From DATBFG01 sp036558645 (GTDB lineage Bacteria > Acidobacteriota > Terriglobia > Terriglobales > Acidobacteriaceae), in the NCBI GenBank assembly GCA_036558645.1, contig DATBFG010000087.1, positions 1-54,009 on the forward strand: a stretch of DNA of 54,009 nt, read 5' to 3'. How positions within the stretch are numbered: the stretch's first letter is position 1; each line of letters opens with the position of its first letter. Shown one piece after another: positions 50,209 through 54,009 of the stretch. A model generated the notes under the pieces. That model had not been told where the DNA came from. It worked only from the letters and a program-made list of their open reading frames with translations, and ran no database searches. Both the position numbers and the translations under genes were made by a program.

Positions 50209-51309
50209 ATGATCCTTGCAGTGACAGTCTTGCCGGGTGACGGCATCGGTCCGGAAGTGACCGAACAAGCCGTCCGAGTTCTCGAAGCCATTGGCGATGC
50301 CTTCAGCCACGAGGTCCAGTGTGTCCGTAAACAAGTCGGCGGCGCTGCCCTTACCGCCTGCGGGGATCCCCTGCCAAAAGACACATTAGAGGCCTGTCTC
50401 GGTTCAGGTGCCGTTCTTCTCGGTGCCGTAGGCGGTCCAGCCTTCGATCATGTCGCCAGGGAGCTCCGCCCCGAAGCTGGCCTCTTGCGTCTCAGAAAAG
50501 AATTGGGAGTCTTTGCGAACCTCCGTCCGGCAGTCTGCTTTCCGGCGATTGAAGACTGCTCGCCGTTGCGCCCGGAAAGGGCCCGAGGAACCGATATCCT
50601 GATTGTTCGCGAATTGCTGGGCGGCCTGTACTTCGGTACTCCGCGAACTACCTCTGGGGCACGCGGTCAGCGGGTCGCGGTCGACACCATGCAATATCGC
50701 GAGTCTGAAATCGAGCGCATTGCGCGTGTGGCTTTCGATCTCGCACGCTCGCGCCGCAGCAAGGTCACATCGGTCGACAAGGCAAATGTTCTCGATTGCT
50801 CGCGTTTGTGGCGCGACGTGGTAACGCGTGTATCCGGTGACTATCCCGAAGTTCGCCTCGGCCACATGTACGTGGATTCGGCAGCCATGGCGTTGGTCAC
50901 TCATCCTGCGGAATTCGATGTCGTGCTCACCGAAAACATGTTTGGCGATATCCTCTCCGATCAGGCCGGCGGAATTGTCGGTTCGCTCGGCATGCTTGCA
51001 TCGGCGAGTGTCGGCGGCAGTGTAGGGCTCTATGAGCCTGTGCACGGTTCGGCTCCTGATCTGGCGGGAAAGGATGTCGCAAATCCCTTGGGGGCGATCC
51101 TGTCGGTTGCCCTGATGTTACGTCATTCGTTCCACCTCGAAGCGGAGGCCGCTTGGGTGGAAGACGCAGTGGAGAACGTGCTCTCCTCAGGCGCTCGTAC
51201 ACCCGACCTCGCGCATACCGGCCTTCAGGCTGTATCAACAACCTCGATGGGCCAGCGCGTCACCGATGCGATTTCCGCTCGTACGATGCCGGCGCGTCGT
51301 CACGCCTGA
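50209..51309 (+). CDS. leuB: 3-isopropylmalate dehydrogenase
   Basis: The 366-residue protein matches LeuB: VLPGDGIGPEVTEQAVRVLE, LLGAVGGPAFD, LRLRKELGVFANLRPA, IVRELLGGLYFG, VDTMQYRESEIERIARVAF, VTSVDKANVLDCSRLWRDVV and FGDILSDQAGGIVGSLGML with the loop LYEPVHGSAPDLAGKDVANPLGAILS. The catalytic Lys and Asp residues are in these segments. Compared with isocitrate dehydrogenases, RELLGGLYFG is LeuB-specific. It is 136 bp after leuA. Confidence 0.93.
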   Translation: MILAVTVLPGDGIGPEVTEQAVRVLEAIGDAFSHEVQCVRKQVGGAALTACGDPLPKDTLEACLGSGAVLLGAVGGPAFDHVARELRPEAGLLRLRKELGVFANLRPAVCFPAIEDCSPLRPERARGTDILIVRELLGGLYFGTPRTTSGARGQRVAVDTMQYRESEIERIARVAFDLARSRRSKVTSVDKANVLDCSRLWRDVVTRVSGDYPEVRLGHMYVDSAAMALVTHPAEFDVVLTENMFGDILSDQAGGIVGSLGMLASASVGGSVGLYEPVHGSAPDLAGKDVANPLGAILSVALMLRHSFHLEAEAAWVEDAVENVLSSGARTPDLAHTGLQAVSTTSMGQRVTDAISARTMPARRHA

Positions 51310-51329
51310 ACTAATCACAAAAAATTACT

Positions 51330-51347
51330 TTCGGCTCTCTTGCCGAA
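51330..51347 (+). terminator. Possible terminator hairpin after leuB
   Basis: TTCGGC (51330-51335) pairs with GCCGAA (51342-51347) around a 6-nt loop. A T run follows only after about nine further bases, so termination efficiency is uncertain. It could instead be a leader structure of the next gene. Confidence 0.35.
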
Positions 51348-51389
51348 GCGTAGAATTTTTATGTTCCCCCGCCCGTGGCAGGAGGTTTT

Positions 51390-51641
51390 ATGTTGGCGAA
51401 GTGTGCCAATCCGGGCTGCTCTAATCATTTCCTTTATTGGCATGAAGGGAAGCTGTTCCGCTATGAGAGACGATCTCAGTCGTCTCCCAATTCTGCTTCT
51501 AAAGGCGTAAGCCCTGAGCGACGAGTCGAATTTTTCTGGCTATGCAGTAATTGTGCGGCCTCTATGACGTTGGTGAATCGCGAAGGAGCGGGAATTGATG
51601 TTCAACCGCTCGATCGTGACAGGAAGCGTGCGGCGGCCTGA
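51390..51641 (+). CDS. Small Cys-containing protein, possible zinc-binding
   Basis: An 83-residue protein starting MLAKCANPGCSNHFLYWHEGKLFRYE, with a second pair of Cys in FWLCSNCAASMTL. The C-x4-C ... C-x2-C spacing suggests one zinc site. AGGAGG lies 6 nt before the ATG; a GTG 15 nt upstream opens the frame but precedes this site. I recall short proteins of this kind in acidobacteria; no named family. It converges on the DPM-like gene. Confidence 0.65.
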   Translation: MLAKCANPGCSNHFLYWHEGKLFRYERRSQSSPNSASKGVSPERRVEFFWLCSNCAASMTLVNREGAGIDVQPLDRDRKRAAA

Positions 51642-51647
51642 AAGGTT

Positions 51648-52418
51648 TTATGGATTGTTTCGCGGTGCCGGGTACTTTCCGGTGATCGCGTTCCACCAGA
51701 CGGTCATCATCTCGAAAACCATCCTGGGGCCGTCGCTGAGTGGATTAATGCGCGTTCCCTCGCGATGCGACCATGCGACCGGGACTTCTGCGATCGTGAA
51801 GCCGAAGCGCTTCGCAAGGAACAACAGCTCCGGGTCAAATCCCCAACGCTCGACCTTTTGCAGCGGAAAGATTGCATCGATCGACTTCCGCGTGAACGCC
51901 TTGAATCCGCACTGCGTGTCTTTGAACGGCAGCGCCAGCATGGTGCGCAAGAGACGGTTGAAGGCGCGCCCGAAAAGCTGGCGGTACAACGGCTGGCGCT
52001 TCCTTTGCAGCTTTACCTGCAGCCAGCGCGAACCGATCGCAATATCTGCTCCTTGGCCTATCGCATCGAAAAGCTTTTCGGCTTCTCCGATCGGGGAAGA
52101 AAGATCTGCGTCGCTAAAGAGCGCCAGCTTTCCCGTCGCGTGCAACATGCCATTGCGCACACTGTAGCCCTTTCCACGATTTCCGGGATTCGAGATGAGC
52201 CTCAGTCGCCGATGTGTTCGAGCATACTTCTCGACAATCTCGACGGTGCCGTCGTCTGAGCCATCGTTAACCACGATGATTTCCGCGTCCCACTGTTTCG
52301 CGGTGATATAGGCAATGATCTTTTGCAGGGTGCTCTCGATCCGAGCGGCTTCATTAAATGCGGGAATAACGATGCTGTACTGCGGAGAGAAGTCCGTAGG
52401 GGAGTGTTCGTCAGGCAA
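51648..52418 (-). CDS. Dolichyl-phosphate sugar synthase-like glycosyltransferase (GT2)
   Basis: A 256-residue GT2 protein: YSIVIPAFNEAARIESTLQKI, IIVVNDGSDDGT, LISNPGNRGKGYSVRNGMLHATGKLALFSDADLSSPIGEAEKL and TQCGFKAFTRKSIDAIF with VERWGFDPELLFLA. This is the DPM1/ALG5 pattern: transfer of mannose or glucose from a nucleotide sugar to a polyprenyl phosphate on the cytoplasmic face. The GKGYSVRNG segment resembles ALG5 and bacterial relatives. No C-terminal membrane helices. Its product is the sugar donor used by GT87/GT39-type enzymes; the GT87 protein of this window is a possible consumer, but that is speculation. Confidence 0.88.
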   Translation of the reverse strand: MPDEHSPTDFSPQYSIVIPAFNEAARIESTLQKIIAYITAKQWDAEIIVVNDGSDDGTVEIVEKYARTHRRLRLISNPGNRGKGYSVRNGMLHATGKLALFSDADLSSPIGEAEKLFDAIGQGADIAIGSRWLQVKLQRKRQPLYRQLFGRAFNRLLRTMLALPFKDTQCGFKAFTRKSIDAIFPLQKVERWGFDPELLFLAKRFGFTIAEVPVAWSHREGTRINPLSDGPRMVFEMMTVWWNAITGKYPAPRNNP

Positions 52419-52497
52419 AATGTGCGCTATAGCCTCGTGTTCACCACAGAGTGTCGAGGAAACATAAGGATGCAGTCAAAAGGTGTCTGGAGAAGCG

Positions 52498-53541
52498 TCA
52501 AGCTACACGACGCCATTTCTCCAGCATGGAGAAGTACTCGGTTACCAGTTCTTCGTCCCACAAACCCGCGCGCGCTTCCTCCCGCATGGTGATGCACGCT
52601 TCGTCGTGTGTGAGGGCAGGTTTGTAAGGACGCGTCGTCCGCAATGCGTCATAGACGTCGACTACCTGCAGGACGCGCGGCAGCAGCGGAATGTCGCCCT
52701 TGCGCAATCCATCAGGATAGCCGCTGCCATCCGAGTGCTCATGATGATGCCGGATGATCGGCAACACCAGGCGCAGTGACTTAAGAGGCTTGCAGATCTT
52801 CTCGCCCGTAACAGGATGCCGCTTCATGATCTGCCACTCTTCGTCTGTCAGATTGCTGCCTTTAGTCAGAATCTCATCCGGCACCGCGATCTTGCCCAGG
52901 TCGTGCAGGTATCCACCTCGCCTCAATGCGACAATCGAGTCTTCGTGAAGGCCAAGATAGCGTCCCAAGTCGCTGGCGTCCTGTGCCAACCGTTCGCAAT
53001 GTCCCTCGGTATAGGGGTCGCGGCTCTCTACGCTAAGTCCCAAGGTACATAAGACCGACTCCGCAGTCTCCAGTTCGTCCGTGAACTCCTTCAGCTTGAC
53101 CAGGGATTTAACGCGGGCAAACAGTTCTTCGGCAAAGATAGGCTTGTTTAGAAAGTCATCCGCGCCGGACTCGATCCCTTCCAGGCGATCTTCGCGATCG
53201 CTCAATCCGGTAATCAGGACAAAAGGAATCAGCCGGGTCGCAGGATTGCTCTTCAGATCACGGCACAACTCATAGCCCGACTTGCCCGGCATGATGACAT
53301 CAGACAGAACAAGATCCGGAGGATGCCGCCGTACCTCCGCCTCAGCCTCGTCAGCGTCGCAGACCGCTACCACGTCATATCCTCGGCTGTTCAGCAGTTC
53401 GCGCATCAACTCCACTGTGTCGAGATTGTCATCCACGACCAGTATTCGCGGAGCCTGCCGGTGCTGTAGAAGGTCCCCCATATCTGTGTCAGAACCCGGC
53501 CGGAGGATTGGGGTTGCGCGGAACTTAGAGCCAAAATCCAT
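52498..53541 (-). CDS. Response regulator with HD-GYP output (cyclic-di-GMP phosphodiesterase)
   Basis: The 347-residue protein has an N-terminal receiver (RILVVDDNLDTVELMRELL, phosphoacceptor D81 in VLSDVIMPGKSG, K133 in FLNKP), a short linker helix and an HD-GYP domain with H181 in HCERL, HD at 213-214 in YLHDLGKIAVPDE, H242 in RHPVTGEKI, HHHE at 265-268 and DGSGYP at 271-276. All metal and GYP positions needed for cyclic-di-GMP hydrolysis are present (RpfG type). The kinase partner is not adjacent. It could lower cyclic-di-GMP and so favour motility. Confidence 0.93.
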   Translation of the reverse strand: MDFGSKFRATPILRPGSDTDMGDLLQHRQAPRILVVDDNLDTVELMRELLNSRGYDVVAVCDADEAEAEVRRHPPDLVLSDVIMPGKSGYELCRDLKSNPATRLIPFVLITGLSDREDRLEGIESGADDFLNKPIFAEELFARVKSLVKLKEFTDELETAESVLCTLGLSVESRDPYTEGHCERLAQDASDLGRYLGLHEDSIVALRRGGYLHDLGKIAVPDEILTKGSNLTDEEWQIMKRHPVTGEKICKPLKSLRLVLPIIRHHHEHSDGSGYPDGLRKGDIPLLPRVLQVVDVYDALRTTRPYKPALTHDEACITMREEARAGLWDEELVTEYFSMLEKWRRVA

Positions 53542-53709
53542 AAGGCCAACCCGGGGCAGGCTCTTTATTGTAAAACGAATCCCATTTCACCGCTAAATGA
53601 GCCGCAACCCCCTCCTTAGCCGTTGCTTCTGTAATCCTTAGACTCCCAAAGACCCAAAAACGGAACAGGCCTAAACGAACACCGCACACGTCATTGCGAT
53701 TTGAAAGGG

Positions 53710-53791
53710 CACGGCTTTAGCCGTGCCGTAAAGCGGCCCCGATGACGCGGCTTTAGCCGCTGAGGTGGGAACCCGTCCGGTTATCGCACAC
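53710..53791. repeat. 82-bp double-hairpin repeat, copy 1
   Basis: Contains two perfect stems with TT loops: CACGGCT-TT-AGCCGTG (53710-53725) and, 30 bp further, GCGGCT-TT-AGCCGC, ending in a shared AACCCGTCCGGTTATCGCACAC tail split as AACCCGTCCGG and TTATCGCACAC. It resembles REP/BIME-type elements found as dispersed repeats in acidobacterial genomes. It is 170 bp upstream of the HD-GYP gene start on the other side and may be transcribed. Confidence 0.8.
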
Positions 53792-53841
53792 GCCTCAGCC
53801 TTATCCCAAAACCCTCTTGTGGAAGGAACGATCCGGAAAAA

Positions 53842-53923
53842 CACGGCTTTAGCCGTGCCGTAGAGCGGCCCCGATAACGCGGCTTTAGCCGCTGAGGTCG
53901 GAACCCGTCCGGTTATCGCACAC
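53842..53923. repeat. 82-bp double-hairpin repeat, copy 2
   Basis: Same 82 bp as copy 1 with three substitutions (A/G in the first arm's spacer, G/A before the second stem, G/C after it). The two copies are in direct orientation, 132 bp from start to start, and separated by 50 bp of unrelated DNA. Confidence 0.8.
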
Positions 53924-54009
53924 ACCTGCATGTGTCGCCCACCCTTGTTCTGAACCTGCCGCCCTCGCTAGCCTTCACTCATGCGTCTTCTTACTTATTT
54001 ATTCCTGGC

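Noticed and set aside
53710..53923. CRISPR array
   Set aside because: Only two copies, each with internal palindromes and 82 bp long, with no cas genes nearby.
53671..53931. 86-codon minus-strand frame with an internal protein repeat
   Set aside because: It is simply the translation of the two 82-bp DNA repeats.
53991..54009. Start of a plus-strand gene at the right edge (M-R-L-L-T-Y)
   Set aside because: Only six codons visible and no ribosome site; cannot be supported.

Overview
The window looks like the chromosome of a diderm, motile, soil-type bacterium, most plausibly an acidobacterium of the Terriglobia (Koribacter-like). This is judged from gene content and style only. The clues are CadC-type winged-helix/TPR membrane regulators, a CBM9/DUF5916 barrel protein, NASLSG-type repeat lipoproteins, a VCBS remnant, Pro/Thr-rich secreted proteins, small proteins of a type seen in that phylum, and a flagellum with P- and L-rings (FlgI, FlgH). 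No database search was possible. No rRNA, tRNA, CRISPR array, insertion sequence or phage gene was found.

Layout. 1-8.6 kb: an unrecognised partial gene at the edge, two CadC/TPR sensors (one next to the DUF5916 barrel gene), a methanethiol methyltransferase-like membrane enzyme, a VCBS-repeat remnant and an unknown membrane protein. 9.0-16.4 kb: a glycosyltransferase-87/beta-propeller fusion coupled to a small membrane protein, a small minus-strand gene, a hybrid histidine kinase and an AlkX/YcaQ-like winged-helix protein. 15.7-18.5 kb: a three-gene amino-sugar set (DeoR regulator, SIS isomerase/deaminase, PfkB kinase). 18.7-20.2 kb: a repeat lipoprotein.

20.2-41.6 kb is one long minus-strand flagellar block. 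Its transcription order is fliK-flgD-flgE, fliL-fliN-fliO-fliP-fliQ-fliR-flhB-flhA-fliA-fliM-fliY/fliN-(MshEN-like protein), flgF-flgG-flgA-flgH-flgI-flgJ, then flgM-(60-aa protein)-flgN-flgK-flgL. It supplies hook, rod, rings, export gate, C-ring parts, sigma-28 and the FlgM checkpoint. A near-consensus sigma-28 promoter lies in front of flgM, so the FliA made in this block should drive its own anti-sigma factor and the hook-junction genes. Missing here are flagellin, fliD, fliE-J, flgB/C, motAB, flhF/flhG and chemotaxis genes, so the regulon is split.

41.7-54 kb: an Smr protein, a PH-like membrane protein, a Pro/Thr-rich secreted protein, YggX, an LpxH-like phosphoesterase overlapping a glycosyltransferase, an outer-membrane barrel, a STAS protein, a LysR regulator divergent from a leuA-leuB pair, a small Cys-containing protein, a DPM-like glycosyltransferase and a REC/HD-GYP cyclic-di-GMP phosphodiesterase. 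An 82-bp double-hairpin repeat is present twice at the right end.

The most interesting local novelties are the stand-alone MshEN-like protein inside the flagellar operon (candidate cyclic-di-GMP receptor), the FlhB NPTE cleavage-site variant, the minimal FlgD/FliO/FlgJ forms, the hidden 60-aa gene between flgM and flgN, and the 131-nt out-of-frame overlap of the phosphoesterase and glycosyltransferase genes.
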